NCBI RefSeq assembly: GCF_900215295.1
Contig: NZ_OCMF01000001.1
Location: 930,001-994,000 of the forward strand
Reading direction: 5' to 3'
DNA: 64,000 nt
DNA from: Salinimicrobium sediminis
Lineage (GTDB): Bacteria > Bacteroidota > Bacteroidia > Flavobacteriales > Flavobacteriaceae
Shown piece after piece: positions 50,866 through 59,875 of the stretch (the stretch's first letter is position 1; each line of letters begins with the position of its first letter). A program made the position numbers and the translations under genes. The notes under the pieces are model-generated. The model ran no database searches and was not told where the DNA came from. It saw only the letters and a program-made list of their open reading frames with translations.

Positions 50866-52653
50866 ATGCGGTTTTCAGCTCCTCTTTTTGTCTTGTTTGT
50901 TCACTTGTACCTTTCCCAGATTGCAACTGCTCAAATCGAGGTGGATGGCCTGGATATGATCACCCGGAAAGAATGGAATGCAGAGCCTCCAAAAATGACA
51001 CAAATGCAATGGCACATTCCCAGGTATATCACTATTCACCACACGGGCACTAACCAGAATTTTGAAAGATCTACCGAAGAAAAACTTCAGGGGCTGCAAA
51101 AATTTTCGTGGACCGAAGGAAGGCTGGGAGACGGAGTCACTCCTAAGAAGCCCTGGGGTGACGTGCCATACCACTTTTACATCGCTGTTGATGGAAGTGT
51201 TGCCGAAGGCAGGGAGCTGCAGTACCGCGGAGATTCCAACACCAACTATGATCTGGACGGGCATGCATTAGTAGTGGTTGAAGGAAATTTCAACAAGGAA
51301 AAGATAAACGACAAACAGCTGGAGAACCTCGAAAAACTTGTTCTTGCTTTAGCTGAAAAATATAAGGTACCTGCAGAAGCTGTTTCCGGACATAAAGATC
51401 AGGCAGAGACTACCTGCCCCGGAACAGACCTTTACCGGCTGCTGCCGCAACTTCGGAAGAAAGTCGAAAACCTTCATAACCCACGGGTAAAGATTGGAGC
51501 AGAACAATTACTATCCCCGGCCTTTGCACACCTGGTAAAAGGAAAAAGAGTGGGACTGGTGACAAATCATACCGGAGTGTTACCTGATGGGACTCACCTC
51601 ATCGACCTTTTAAATGATCATCCCGATGTGGATCTAAAACTGTTGTTTGGTCCCGAACATGGATTAAGAGGGGAAGAAGATACTCATGTAGCCGATGGTA
51701 CAGATAAAAAAACCGGTCTTCCAATAATTTCCCTTTATGGAAAAACCCGCAAACCCACTCCCGAAATGCTGGAGCAGGTGGATGTGCTGGTTTTCGATAT
51801 TCAGGATATTGGCGCCCGCTACTACACTTATATTAAAACCATGCTCCTGGTGCAGGAAGCAGCTGCCGAAAATGAACTTCCTTTTGTTGTGCTGGATCGC
51901 CCCAATGCCATTTCTGCCAATTATGTAGACGGCCCCGTGGGAAAGGCCCTGGAACCAGAAAAAGGTATTGGCGTCATTCCCGTGACTCATGGCATGACCG
52001 TGGGAGAACTGGCAGGGATGTACAATGGCGAAAGAGAAGAAAAGGGTTTGAAAAAGGCAGATTGGACAGTTATTTCCCTTCAGAACTATCAAAGGGATCA
52101 ATGGTATGATGAAACAGGTTTGCCCTGGATCAAACCCTCTCCCAATATGCTCACGCTGCAAACAGCAGTGGTTTATCCCGCAACCTGCCTGCTCGAAGGC
52201 ACAAATTACTCAGAAGCCCGGGGAACAGAAGTTCCTTTTGAGCGGTTTGGAGCCCCCTGGGTAAAAGGCCGCGAACTGGCCGATCAACTGAACAGCTATA
52301 AATTAAAGGGCGTTGAATTTCGGCCTGTGATCTTCATGCCCGACAGTATTGTAGACGGAATAAAGATCTATCCCCCAAAATTCCTCGGAGAACAGGTGAA
52401 CGGAGTTGAAATGATCATCACAGATCGCGATGCTTTCAAATCTGCTGAAGCCGGAATTTACATTCTGCACGCTCTGAAAACTTTGAATCCTGACAAATTT
52501 GAATGGCGACAGGCACGCATCGACGGACTTCTTGGAACCCCGGAAGTGAGAGAAATGCTGGAAGCAGGCAAAAATCCTGGAGAGATCATAGAATCCTGGA
52601 AAAAGGAGCTCGAAAGCTTCAGGCAAAAAAGAGAAAAGTATTTACTTTATTAA
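50866..52653 (+). CDS. namZ: Exported amidase fused to NamZ (DUF1343) exo-beta-N-acetylmuramidase
   Basis: The 595-residue protein has a signal peptide (FVLFVHLYLSQIATAQ). An amidase_2/PGRP domain (about 30-190) has the ligands ITIHHTGTN and SGHKDQAETTCPGTDLY. A DUF1343 domain (about 205-590) has GKRVGLVTNHTGVL, KLLFGPEHGLRGEEDTHV, VDVLVFDIQDIGARYYTYI and LLEGTNYSEARGTEVPF. DUF1343 proteins are established as NamZ, which releases MurNAc from the non-reducing end of wall fragments. Fusing it to an amidase would couple removal of the peptide, which blocks NamZ, to sugar release. It is three bases from the AmiD-like gene. Confidence 0.92.
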   Translation: MRFSAPLFVLFVHLYLSQIATAQIEVDGLDMITRKEWNAEPPKMTQMQWHIPRYITIHHTGTNQNFERSTEEKLQGLQKFSWTEGRLGDGVTPKKPWGDVPYHFYIAVDGSVAEGRELQYRGDSNTNYDLDGHALVVVEGNFNKEKINDKQLENLEKLVLALAEKYKVPAEAVSGHKDQAETTCPGTDLYRLLPQLRKKVENLHNPRVKIGAEQLLSPAFAHLVKGKRVGLVTNHTGVLPDGTHLIDLLNDHPDVDLKLLFGPEHGLRGEEDTHVADGTDKKTGLPIISLYGKTRKPTPEMLEQVDVLVFDIQDIGARYYTYIKTMLLVQEAAAENELPFVVLDRPNAISANYVDGPVGKALEPEKGIGVIPVTHGMTVGELAGMYNGEREEKGLKKADWTVISLQNYQRDQWYDETGLPWIKPSPNMLTLQTAVVYPATCLLEGTNYSEARGTEVPFERFGAPWVKGRELADQLNSYKLKGVEFRPVIFMPDSIVDGIKIYPPKFLGEQVNGVEMIITDRDAFKSAEAGIYILHALKTLNPDKFEWRQARIDGLLGTPEVREMLEAGKNPGEIIESWKKELESFRQKREKYLLY

Positions 52654-52673
52654 AACAGTTAAACTTCAGAAAG

Positions 52674-54512
52674 ATGAAAAAACTCTTAATAGGCATTCTG
52701 TTTATTTTCAGCTTCGTCACGCAGGCGCAGGAATTTAAATTCGCTTTTGTGACAGATACCCACATTGGTTCTCCCAATGGAGTGGCCGAAGAAGACCTTC
52801 AAAGAACCATTGAAGATATCAACAGTCTTGAAGACGTGGATTTCGTTTTGCTCACGGGAGATATCACCGAAATGGGCACCGATGAAGAAATAGAACTGGC
52901 AAAAAGCATTATTGAACAGCTGGAAATTCCGTATTACATCGTCCCGGGAAATCACGACACCGGCTGGTCAGAATCCGGGGGAGTTAGTTTCATCCGGGAA
53001 TTTGGAAGTGATAAATTTGTCTTTGAACACGAGGGTTATAAGATCATTGGTTGCGCATCGGGACCTTACGTGCGCATGTCTGACGGGCATATTCCACGGG
53101 ATGCCATTGTTTGGCTGGATCAGGTACTTGCTGAAACTCCCGAAGATCAACCTATCATCTTTGTCAACCACTATCCTTTAGATAACAGCCTGGACAACTG
53201 GTATGAAGCCACAGACCGGCTGAAGAATTACAACACGCAATTCGCCATTTGCGGCCATGGTCACAGAAATAAAGCCATGGATTTTGAAGGTATTCCGGGA
53301 ACAATGGGACGTTCAAACTTACGTGCAAGACAAGAAGTTGGCGGATACAATATCGTGGAAATAACTCCCGAAAATGCCATTTTTAGAGAGCGTACCCCGG
53401 GGGGAACAACTGCAGATGCATGGCGGGAAATTCCGCTGGGGGAAAGGCAATACGAGAGCGACAGCATTTATGAAAGACCTACCTATGCAGTGAATGACTC
53501 CTTTTCGCAGGTGCAGAAGAAATGGGAATTCCATTCAGATGCCAATGTAATTTCCACTCCGGCTTATGTTGACGGGAAGGTGATCTTCGGAAACAGTACC
53601 GGTAAAGTTCAGGGACTTTCAGCAGAAACAGGAAAAGTCATCTGGAGCTATGATACTGAAGGCGGAATATTTTCATCGCCTGCAGTCTCAGGAAAATCGG
53701 TGGTCTTCGGCTCGGGGGACGGAAATATTTATTCCCTTGAGGCAGCTACCGGAAAGCTCAACTGGAAAGCTAAAACCGGCCACTCGGTATTGGGTTCTCC
53801 GCTGGTAAAGAATGGCGTAGTATATATTGGAGGCAGCGACGGAAAGTTTCGTGCGTTAAATGCTGAAACAGGGTCTGAAAAATGGGTTTTTGAAGGCCTT
53901 ACCGGGCCGGTGGTTTCCACCCCGTTGTTTTACGAGGGACAGGTGATCTTTGGCGCCTGGGACAGGCATTTGTATGCCCTGGATAAAAACACCGGAGCCC
54001 TTAACTGGAAATGGAATAATGATTCACCCAACCGGATGTTTTCTCCCGCCATGGTCATCCCTGTAGCTCATGAAGATGTAGTGTATATTGTAGCGCCAGA
54101 CAGGTATCTTACTGCAATAGATGCAAAGAGCGGTGAAACCTTATGGCGTACCAATGAAGCCACTGTGAGGGAATCTCTGGGAATTTCCAAGGACGGAAAA
54201 AAGCTTTTCGGAAAGACCATGAATGATGAGGTGGTGATCTTTGAAGCCAACCGGGAGGAGCCAAAAATGCTGAAAAGGATCAACACTAAATTTGGATATG
54301 ATCACGTACCTTCGATGCTTTTTGAGCAGAACGGACAGGTAGTTTTCGGCACCCGTAACGGGGTGGTCTACAGCATTGATCCCGAAACAGAAAAAATCAA
54401 CTGGAAGTTTAAAATTGATCATTCCATGGTCAACACCATCAGGATTATTGACAAAGGAAAATTAATTGCTTCCACAATGGATGGGAAAGTGGTATTGCTA
54501 AACTGGAAGTAG
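52674..54512 (+). CDS. Exported metallophosphoesterase with PQQ-like beta-propeller
   Basis: I start it at the ATG at 52674, giving a good signal peptide (KKLLIGILFIFSFVTQAQ); the open frame extends back to 52503 inside the previous gene but that part is not credible. The calcineurin-type phosphoesterase (about 20-270) shows FVTDTHIG, LLTGDITEMG, PGNHDTG, VNHYPLD and CGHGHRNKAM. From about 330 to 612 are six or seven PQQ-like blades (KVIWSYDTEGGIFSSPAVSG, KLNWKAKTGHSVLGSPLVKN and so on). The substrate is unknown. The fifth position in a wall-recovery operon suggests release of phosphate from periplasmic wall- or teichoic-like fragments, an inference only. Confidence 0.88.
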   Translation: MKKLLIGILFIFSFVTQAQEFKFAFVTDTHIGSPNGVAEEDLQRTIEDINSLEDVDFVLLTGDITEMGTDEEIELAKSIIEQLEIPYYIVPGNHDTGWSESGGVSFIREFGSDKFVFEHEGYKIIGCASGPYVRMSDGHIPRDAIVWLDQVLAETPEDQPIIFVNHYPLDNSLDNWYEATDRLKNYNTQFAICGHGHRNKAMDFEGIPGTMGRSNLRARQEVGGYNIVEITPENAIFRERTPGGTTADAWREIPLGERQYESDSIYERPTYAVNDSFSQVQKKWEFHSDANVISTPAYVDGKVIFGNSTGKVQGLSAETGKVIWSYDTEGGIFSSPAVSGKSVVFGSGDGNIYSLEAATGKLNWKAKTGHSVLGSPLVKNGVVYIGGSDGKFRALNAETGSEKWVFEGLTGPVVSTPLFYEGQVIFGAWDRHLYALDKNTGALNWKWNNDSPNRMFSPAMVIPVAHEDVVYIVAPDRYLTAIDAKSGETLWRTNEATVRESLGISKDGKKLFGKTMNDEVVIFEANREEPKMLKRINTKFGYDHVPSMLFEQNGQVVFGTRNGVVYSIDPETEKINWKFKIDHSMVNTIRIIDKGKLIASTMDGKVVLLNWK

Positions 54513-55318
54513 TGAGAACTGCTGTGCGCATCATCTTTCTTTTTCTTTGTTATCTTTTTAGCCTTAGCGGCAATAGCCAGGAAGAGGCAAAGGAGAAAAC
54601 TGTTCTAAGAGTACTGACCTATAATATTCTGCATGGGGCAACTACCAACAGGGACAATGATCTCGATGTAGTTGCGAATGTGATCAATCAGCTAAAGCCG
54701 GATATCGTGGCGCTCCAGGAAATGGATTACAGGACCAACAGGGTACAAAAGCGGGATATCAATACGGAGCTGGCTTTAAAAACTCAAATGTCTTCTATAT
54801 TCGCCAAGGCGGTCGATCTTGATGGCGGCGAATACGGCCAATCGATATTTTACCGTGGAAGCTTCCTGGAAACCGGCAAAATTGATCTTCCCGGTGCTCC
54901 CGACAAAGAACCCCGGATTGCTGTTACGGCAAAAATTATTCTTCCTGCCGGAGATACAATTCAGTTCATAGGAACTCATCTTGATCATGTCGTTAACAGC
55001 CCCGACAGACTAAAACAGGCAACCAAGATCAATGCTCTTCTTGAAAATGTCAAAATCCCCACCATCCTGGCGGGAGATCTCAATGATGTTCCGGGGAGTG
55101 AGACTATTAGCATTTTTGAATCAGCATGGACTTCGACTTATGACAAAGAAGATCCTGAACCTACTTTCCCTTCACATGCTCCTGCAAAGAAGATCGATTA
55201 TGTCATGTTCTCCCCTTCCCATCGCTGGAAGGTACTGGAGACAAAGGTGATCTGTCATACCATAGCTTCAGATCATTGTGCTTACCTGGTGGTACTGGAG
55301 TTATTGCCGGGGGAATAG
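54512..55318 (+). CDS. Exported endonuclease/exonuclease/phosphatase-family hydrolase
   Basis: Translation begins at GTG overlapping the TAG stop of the preceding gene. The 268-residue protein has a signal peptide (RIIFLFLCYLFSLSGNSQ) and the EEP fold: RVLTYNILHG, VALQEMDYRT (Mg-binding Glu), GTHLDHVV, LAGDLNDVPGSE and the final IDYVMFS ... ASDHCAYLV. Members cleave phosphodiesters in nucleic acids, inositol phosphates or sphingomyelin. It is the last gene of the rightward operon, ahead of the inverted-repeat element. Together with the phosphoesterase before it, it points to use of a phosphorylated substrate. Confidence 0.88.
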   Translation: MRTAVRIIFLFLCYLFSLSGNSQEEAKEKTVLRVLTYNILHGATTNRDNDLDVVANVINQLKPDIVALQEMDYRTNRVQKRDINTELALKTQMSSIFAKAVDLDGGEYGQSIFYRGSFLETGKIDLPGAPDKEPRIAVTAKIILPAGDTIQFIGTHLDHVVNSPDRLKQATKINALLENVKIPTILAGDLNDVPGSETISIFESAWTSTYDKEDPEPTFPSHAPAKKIDYVMFSPSHRWKVLETKVICHTIASDHCAYLVVLELLPGE

Positions 55319-55372
55319 AGAGAATCAAGTATTAAGTGTCAAGAACCAAGATTTTGACTAGTCGCAAACTAA

Positions 55373-55540
55373 TTGGGCTAAAGCCCTACTAATTCAATTT
55401 TTTATCCTCCGGCTAAAGCCGGAGGCAATTCATGAAAAACCCTGGCAGGGTTGAGCTTTCGATTTTGAATATAAAATTTGAATTGCCCCAGCCTTTAGGC
55501 TGGGGAGAAAAAGAAAATCATTCCAGGGGCTTTAGCCCAA
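55373..55540. repeat. 168-bp palindromic REP/MITE-like element
   Basis: Outer arms TTGGGCTAAAGCCC (55373-55386) and GGGCTTTAGCCCAA (55527-55540) are perfect inverted copies. Inside are two hairpins, CCTCCGGCTAAAGCCGGAGG (55406-55425) and CCCCAGCCTTTAGGCTGGGG (55486-55505), themselves flanked by inverted copies of GGCAATTCA. The whole is therefore roughly symmetrical around 55456. It has no ORF. It may also act as terminator for the two convergent operons. The form fits REP-type or miniature transposable repeats mobilised in trans. Confidence 0.75.
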
Positions 55541-55577
55541 TAATTTATGAGCCTGCTTATTGATCATTGTTCGCTGA

Positions 55578-56483
55578 TCATTGATCCACATAGGTACCAT
55601 ATTCACTGGCGCTGCCAATCCTCCAGAAATAATTAAAAAGAATTTCTGACACCTCTTCCATTACCCTTTCCGCTTCCCCGGGAAGCTTATTACTTTCCAT
55701 CAGGGCTACTGCATAAGGCCGCTGCTCCAGGAGAACAATTGTCCATTCTGTGGAAACCCCGCTTATAAATCCGGGTTTGAAGGCAATTGGGACATTTTCA
55801 GGAATTCCGGCAGCGAGGCGGCTATCTTCCCTGTCGGTCATTTTCAGGATGTCCAGGATCTCGTTAGAAACTTCAGGACTTACAAATTCACCTTTGTACA
55901 AAAGCTGCAGGATCTTTGCGGCATCTGCCGGGGTTGCCAGGTTCTCCTCTCCTCTCGCAGAAGCCTCAGAATTCATCATTTTTCGCTGCAGAAGGGTGTT
56001 AGTCATTCCCAGACTTTTCAGCGTGCTATTCACCTCAGACATGCCTACAAGATCGATTAGCGCATTGGTTGCCGAATTATCGCTTAAAGCGATCATCAGG
56101 ATGCCCAGATTTTTAATGCTCAATGCCGCGGGATCTTCAAGGTGCTTTAGAATTCCCGTACCACCCACAGTATTTTCGGAGGTAAGAGGCAAAGGATCTG
56201 ACAGTGAAAATTTGCCTTCATGAGCCTGTTTAAAAACCTCCATAAGAACAGGGATTTTTATGGAACTGGCTTGCGGAAACTGCACCTCGCTGTTCCAGCC
56301 GATCTTCTCTCCCGAAGTAAGGTCTACGGCAACAAGCCCGGTAATCGCCGGGGAAGTGTTGAAAATTTCCTGAAGCCGCTGTTCGGTCTTTTGCTTCAGC
56401 ATTTCCTGATTACTTTTCTGAGCAAAAAGTGAGTTCCCGTAAAGAAGCGAAATTATTACGAAGAGATATCCGATGCTTTTCAT
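55578..56483 (-). CDS. Class-A beta-lactamase-like serine hydrolase, atypical motifs
   Basis: The 301-residue exported protein (signal ...YGNSLFAQ) has the class A fold with SxxK in QASSIKIPVLMEVF (Ser near 73) and SDN in ALSDNSATNALIDLVG (about 135). The usual KTG is KPG (FKPGFISGV), and the omega loop (MMNSEASARGEENLATP) is shortened and lacks the ExxLN motif with the deacylating Glu. It may hydrolyse beta-lactams poorly or act on peptides or esters. It is a single gene next to the wall-recovery operons, where beta-lactamases are often linked to wall fragments. No LysR regulator is nearby. Confidence 0.8.
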   Translation of the reverse strand: MKSIGYLFVIISLLYGNSLFAQKSNQEMLKQKTEQRLQEIFNTSPAITGLVAVDLTSGEKIGWNSEVQFPQASSIKIPVLMEVFKQAHEGKFSLSDPLPLTSENTVGGTGILKHLEDPAALSIKNLGILMIALSDNSATNALIDLVGMSEVNSTLKSLGMTNTLLQRKMMNSEASARGEENLATPADAAKILQLLYKGEFVSPEVSNEILDILKMTDREDSRLAAGIPENVPIAFKPGFISGVSTEWTIVLLEQRPYAVALMESNKLPGEAERVMEEVSEILFNYFWRIGSASEYGTYVDQ

Positions 56484-56547
56484 ACAGCATGTTTTTAAGA
56501 TTAATATTCGTTCTAAAAATGGTTAATCTTCCCATTGATACAAAGAG

Positions 56548-56571
56548 AAAAGCGGCCCAAAAGCCGCTTTT
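56548..56571. terminator. Terminator of the leftward peptidoglycan operon
   Basis: AAAAGCGGC (56548-56556) pairs with GCCGCTTTT (56563-56571) around CCAAAA. It lies five bases past the stop of the NlpC/P60 gene and has T runs in both directions. Confidence 0.8.
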
Positions 56572-56576
56572 AAAAC

Positions 56577-57809
56577 CTATTTTTTGAAGTCTGTACTGTC
56601 ATTGGTAAAAAGATCGCTCTGGGTGAGGTATATGATATTCTCGTCGTTGGTTCCCAGCACTCTTTTGGTCCTTAAATACCTTCCGTAGTTGTACTCATCA
56701 AAATCGGCAGCGGTGGTGTCAAAATTGCTGATATGCACCTCTCCCATGGAATGAATGAATTTTTGGTCGCCAATCCACATGCCTACATGAATGATGCGTT
56801 CTGAAGTAGTATCTGTAGCCTTTCTTCCGAAATATAACAGATCTCCCGGCTGCAGGTTTTCAAAATTTTTCACCGAATCGATCTCCTTTCCTGCCGCAAT
56901 TTGCTGAGAAGCATCACGCGGCAAAACCATTCCGTTAAGGAAGAAAATGGTTTTGGTATAGCCGCTACAATCAACTCCTTTAGGAGAAGTGCCTCCCCAC
57001 AAATAAGGTACGCCCATCATTTCTCTTGCTGTTGCAATTAAATTCTCACCTGTAGGCTCCAGTGATGCCAACCACTCTTTATAAGGTTGCGCCTCCTCCT
57101 TCTTTACAAAGGCTGTCTTATCATTCGGATATTTTACCTCGTAAAAACCTCCTCTTTGACCAACAAGTTCCAGAACATTCCCGGCCACAAGATCGGAGAC
57201 CACCTGGGAATCTTCGCTGGCTTGTTCATAGGAGGATCCGGCGGTATGCAGGTAGATTAATTTTTCAGTGGATTTCCACTCCTGTAATTCTTCAGGGGTC
57301 ATTGGAGTAATTCCGCCGTAATCCACCCAGGCCAGGTAGCCTTCGGGGGTTTGGATATAGTACCAGCCACCATCTTTTTTGTAGACTTTCACCGGCATAC
57401 CCATGGTCGCCTGCGTAACCAGTTCGGCCGAATGAGTTGGATTAGATCGAAGGTTGGCTACAGAGATCTTGACCACCCCCTCGGTTTTTCCTTCCAGTTC
57501 GGCTGAAGGTAACAGCGCAATACTGTCTGTGAAAGCTATTTTTTGAGCCTCCAGTTTTTGTTTTAATGAAGAAACTGCTTCAGGCATGTTAGATTCCCCT
57601 TTCAGAACATAAACTTCTCCCTCCTCATTGGCCTTTACATCAAAAAGGGCCACCCGGGAGTCGGGTGCAAATTCATCTTTAACCTCGGCTATGGCTAGAT
57701 CTGCTTCATTTACTTCGGAAGTAGAAGCCTCTTTCTCCTCATCATTACAGGAAACAAGTAATGCCATAAGCAGAAGTGCCAAAAAGGTGAAATTTTTAAT
57801 TGGTTTCAT
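56577..57809 (-). CDS. SH3-NlpC/P60 lipoprotein endopeptidase (YkfC-like)
   Basis: The 410-residue lipoprotein (lipobox LLVSCNDE) has two bacterial SH3 domains (about 110-165: VVKISVANLRSNPTHSAELV; and 190-240), then NlpC/P60 with catalytic Cys in VDCSGYTKTIFFLNG (about 280), His in IIHVGMWIGDQKFIHS and a third residue just after. This is the layout of YkfC, which cuts the gamma-D-Glu-meso-DAP bond in free stem peptides and leaves L-Ala-D-Glu. That dipeptide is the substrate of the epimerase encoded two genes upstream. It is the last gene of the leftward operon. Confidence 0.9.
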   Translation of the reverse strand: MKPIKNFTFLALLLMALLVSCNDEEKEASTSEVNEADLAIAEVKDEFAPDSRVALFDVKANEEGEVYVLKGESNMPEAVSSLKQKLEAQKIAFTDSIALLPSAELEGKTEGVVKISVANLRSNPTHSAELVTQATMGMPVKVYKKDGGWYYIQTPEGYLAWVDYGGITPMTPEELQEWKSTEKLIYLHTAGSSYEQASEDSQVVSDLVAGNVLELVGQRGGFYEVKYPNDKTAFVKKEEAQPYKEWLASLEPTGENLIATAREMMGVPYLWGGTSPKGVDCSGYTKTIFFLNGMVLPRDASQQIAAGKEIDSVKNFENLQPGDLLYFGRKATDTTSERIIHVGMWIGDQKFIHSMGEVHISNFDTTAADFDEYNYGRYLRTKRVLGTNDENIIYLTQSDLFTNDSTDFKK

Positions 57810-57862
57810 AGGTCTCTATTTTATTCTTTAACAATGTAATTATTATATGCTGATTCTTTCTT

Positions 57863-58843
57863 CTAACCCTGCTGAATGATCTTTTCCATCAGGAAATCCA
57901 AATCGGCTTTTTTAATCATCTGCAGATCCTCTTCCTGAAGCTTAATGATGCCCCCGGTGTTCTTTTTTGCCTGTGCTGCTGTCCTTATTCCGGGGATCAC
58001 TGTAGAGACTTCGGAATGGCTTAAAATAAAGCTCATAGCCAGTTCCGTCTTGCTAAGATTATACTTATCACAAAGCGTCCAAACTTCATCCATGCTTTCG
58101 TTGTAGGCATCAACTACTTCTGTGGTGAGCCTTTTACTTCTGTGGTCATTTTCCGGAAATTCTGCCCCCTTGTCAAACTTCCCCGTAAGAAGGCCGAATT
58201 GCAAAGGCATACGTGCAATGATCCCGTAACCTGCGTCTGCTGCTCTTGGCAGCAGGGGTAAGGCTTTTTGGTTGATCATATTCAGGACGAGCTGAAAACC
58301 ATGCCCAAGTTCCTTTTCCAACATATATTCTGCTTCCGGATAAGGTTCGTAGGTATTTAAGGATAAGCCCCAGTACCTGATCTTTCCCTGTTGCCGGAGC
58401 AGCTGCATGGCTTCAATACATTCTCCGTTTTGCAGGTGGGTGAGCCGTGCGGTATGCAATTGATAATAATCTATGGTCTCTCGTTTAAGCCTTTTTAAGC
58501 TGGCTTCACAGGCCTCTAAAATGTGTTCCCGGGAATAATTTGTTCCGAATTTTCCATCCCGGGCAACATTCCCTGCTTTTGAAGCAATAATCACATCTGG
58601 CCGGTCTTTCAGGGTTTCCCCCAGCAATTCTTCAGAATGACCCAGTCCGTAAATATCGGCTGTATCGAAAAAATTAATCCCCCTGTCAAGGGCTTCAAAA
58701 ATGGCTTTTTTGGAAGTCTGGTCATCTGCCTCTCCCCAACCAATGGCTGTTTCCCCAACCATGGCGCCACCGCCTATTGCCCAGGCTCCAAAACCAACTT
58801 CACTAACAAGAAGATCTGTATTTCCAAATTGACGCAGTTTCAT
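57863..58843 (-). CDS. Aldo/keto reductase
   Basis: The 326-residue NADPH-dependent TIM-barrel reductase shows the family residues FFDTADIYGLGHSEELLGETL (Asp, Tyr), VIIASKAG (Lys), YYQLHTARL (His), and the coenzyme site STVIPGIRTAAQAKKN. Its substrate in this setting is unknown. It starts three bases after the epimerase gene and so belongs to the wall-recovery operon, perhaps to reduce a sugar or an aldehyde made from it. Confidence 0.9.
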   Translation of the reverse strand: MKLRQFGNTDLLVSEVGFGAWAIGGGAMVGETAIGWGEADDQTSKKAIFEALDRGINFFDTADIYGLGHSEELLGETLKDRPDVIIASKAGNVARDGKFGTNYSREHILEACEASLKRLKRETIDYYQLHTARLTHLQNGECIEAMQLLRQQGKIRYWGLSLNTYEPYPEAEYMLEKELGHGFQLVLNMINQKALPLLPRAADAGYGIIARMPLQFGLLTGKFDKGAEFPENDHRSKRLTTEVVDAYNESMDEVWTLCDKYNLSKTELAMSFILSHSEVSTVIPGIRTAAQAKKNTGGIIKLQEEDLQMIKKADLDFLMEKIIQQG

Positions 58844-58846
58844 AAT

Positions 58847-59872
58847 CTATTTATTTAAATTTTCATAGAGCTCCACCCCTGTTCCATTTCTGTCTGGAAA
58901 ATGAGTTTTACCGTCGTAGACTTTTACGCCGTCGGCTATGTCATTTTTAATAAGCATACCTCCATCCATATCAACGTAGTCCAGTAAAGGTAATAAATGT
59001 CCAATTGCAGAAATGCCCACGGTGGATTCTGTCATACAACCTACCATGATCTTTAATCCCAGTTCTCTTCCGCGGGAAATCATCCTGCGGGCCGGGGTGA
59101 GTCCGCCGCACTTGGTGAGTTTGATGTTAATTCCATGGAAATAGCGGGCACATTTATCTACATCGGCTTCAGTAATACAGCTTTCATCGGCAATGACCGG
59201 TAAAACTGAATTTTTGTAAACTTCAGCCATTCCCTCCTCATCTTTGACGGCTAAAGGCTGCTCCAGGAACTCCACGTTCAGGTCTTTTAATAAAACTGAA
59301 TTCTCTATAGTCTGTTGCGCAGTCCAGGCTGCATTGGCATCTACTCTAAAAACAGCATCTGTATGCTTCCGCAGCTCTTTTACCAGCTCCACATCATGAT
59401 CTGTCCCGAGTTTGATCTTGTACAGAGGCCATGGAAATTCTTCGATCTTCTGCACCATTTTTTCCGCAGTATCGATCCCTATGGTATAATTGGAAAGAGG
59501 AATATTCTCCAGGGAAAGGCCCCACATCTTGTAAAGCGGCAAATTATTCCTTTTGCCGTGCAGGTCGTGCATCGCGATATCCAGCGCACATTGTGCAAAG
59601 GAATTGTCCTGTAGGTAAGGTGCAGTGATCTCCCAAAGCTCCTCAGGCGTTTTATGTAAGTGCTCTAAAATGACATTTTCAAGAGACATTATTTTTTCGG
59701 CCATTCCTTCTACCGTTACTCCGTAGTAGGAAGTTGCCGCAGCCTCTCCATAACCTGTAAAGTGACCGTCACTGAGCTCAACTATTAGCGTTGGCTGAAA
59801 ATCCCTCGAGGTATGACTTATCCTGAAGGTGTTCTTTAACTCCAGATTGTAAGTGTGAGTTTTTAAGTGCAT
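58847..59872 (-). CDS. L-Ala-D/L-Glu epimerase (dipeptide epimerase, enolase superfamily)
   Basis: The 341-residue enzyme has the capping domain (1-115) and barrel with the enolase-superfamily set: YKIKLG (KxK), FRVDANAAW (Asp), FLEQPL (Glu), IADESC (Asp), INIKLTKCGG (second catalytic Lys), and DMDGGMLI. The DMDGG end motif is typical of Ala-Glu epimerases (YcjG/YkfB). It changes L-Ala-D-Glu from stem peptides into L-Ala-L-Glu, which ordinary peptidases can use. It is three bases from the genes on both sides. Confidence 0.92.
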   Translation of the reverse strand: MHLKTHTYNLELKNTFRISHTSRDFQPTLIVELSDGHFTGYGEAAATSYYGVTVEGMAEKIMSLENVILEHLHKTPEELWEITAPYLQDNSFAQCALDIAMHDLHGKRNNLPLYKMWGLSLENIPLSNYTIGIDTAEKMVQKIEEFPWPLYKIKLGTDHDVELVKELRKHTDAVFRVDANAAWTAQQTIENSVLLKDLNVEFLEQPLAVKDEEGMAEVYKNSVLPVIADESCITEADVDKCARYFHGINIKLTKCGGLTPARRMISRGRELGLKIMVGCMTESTVGISAIGHLLPLLDYVDMDGGMLIKNDIADGVKVYDGKTHFPDRNGTGVELYENLNK

Positions 59873-59875
59873 TCT

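Noticed and set aside
52503-52673. Upstream extension of the phosphoesterase gene
   Set aside because: The extra 57 residues overlap the NamZ gene and precede a perfect signal peptide at 52674.
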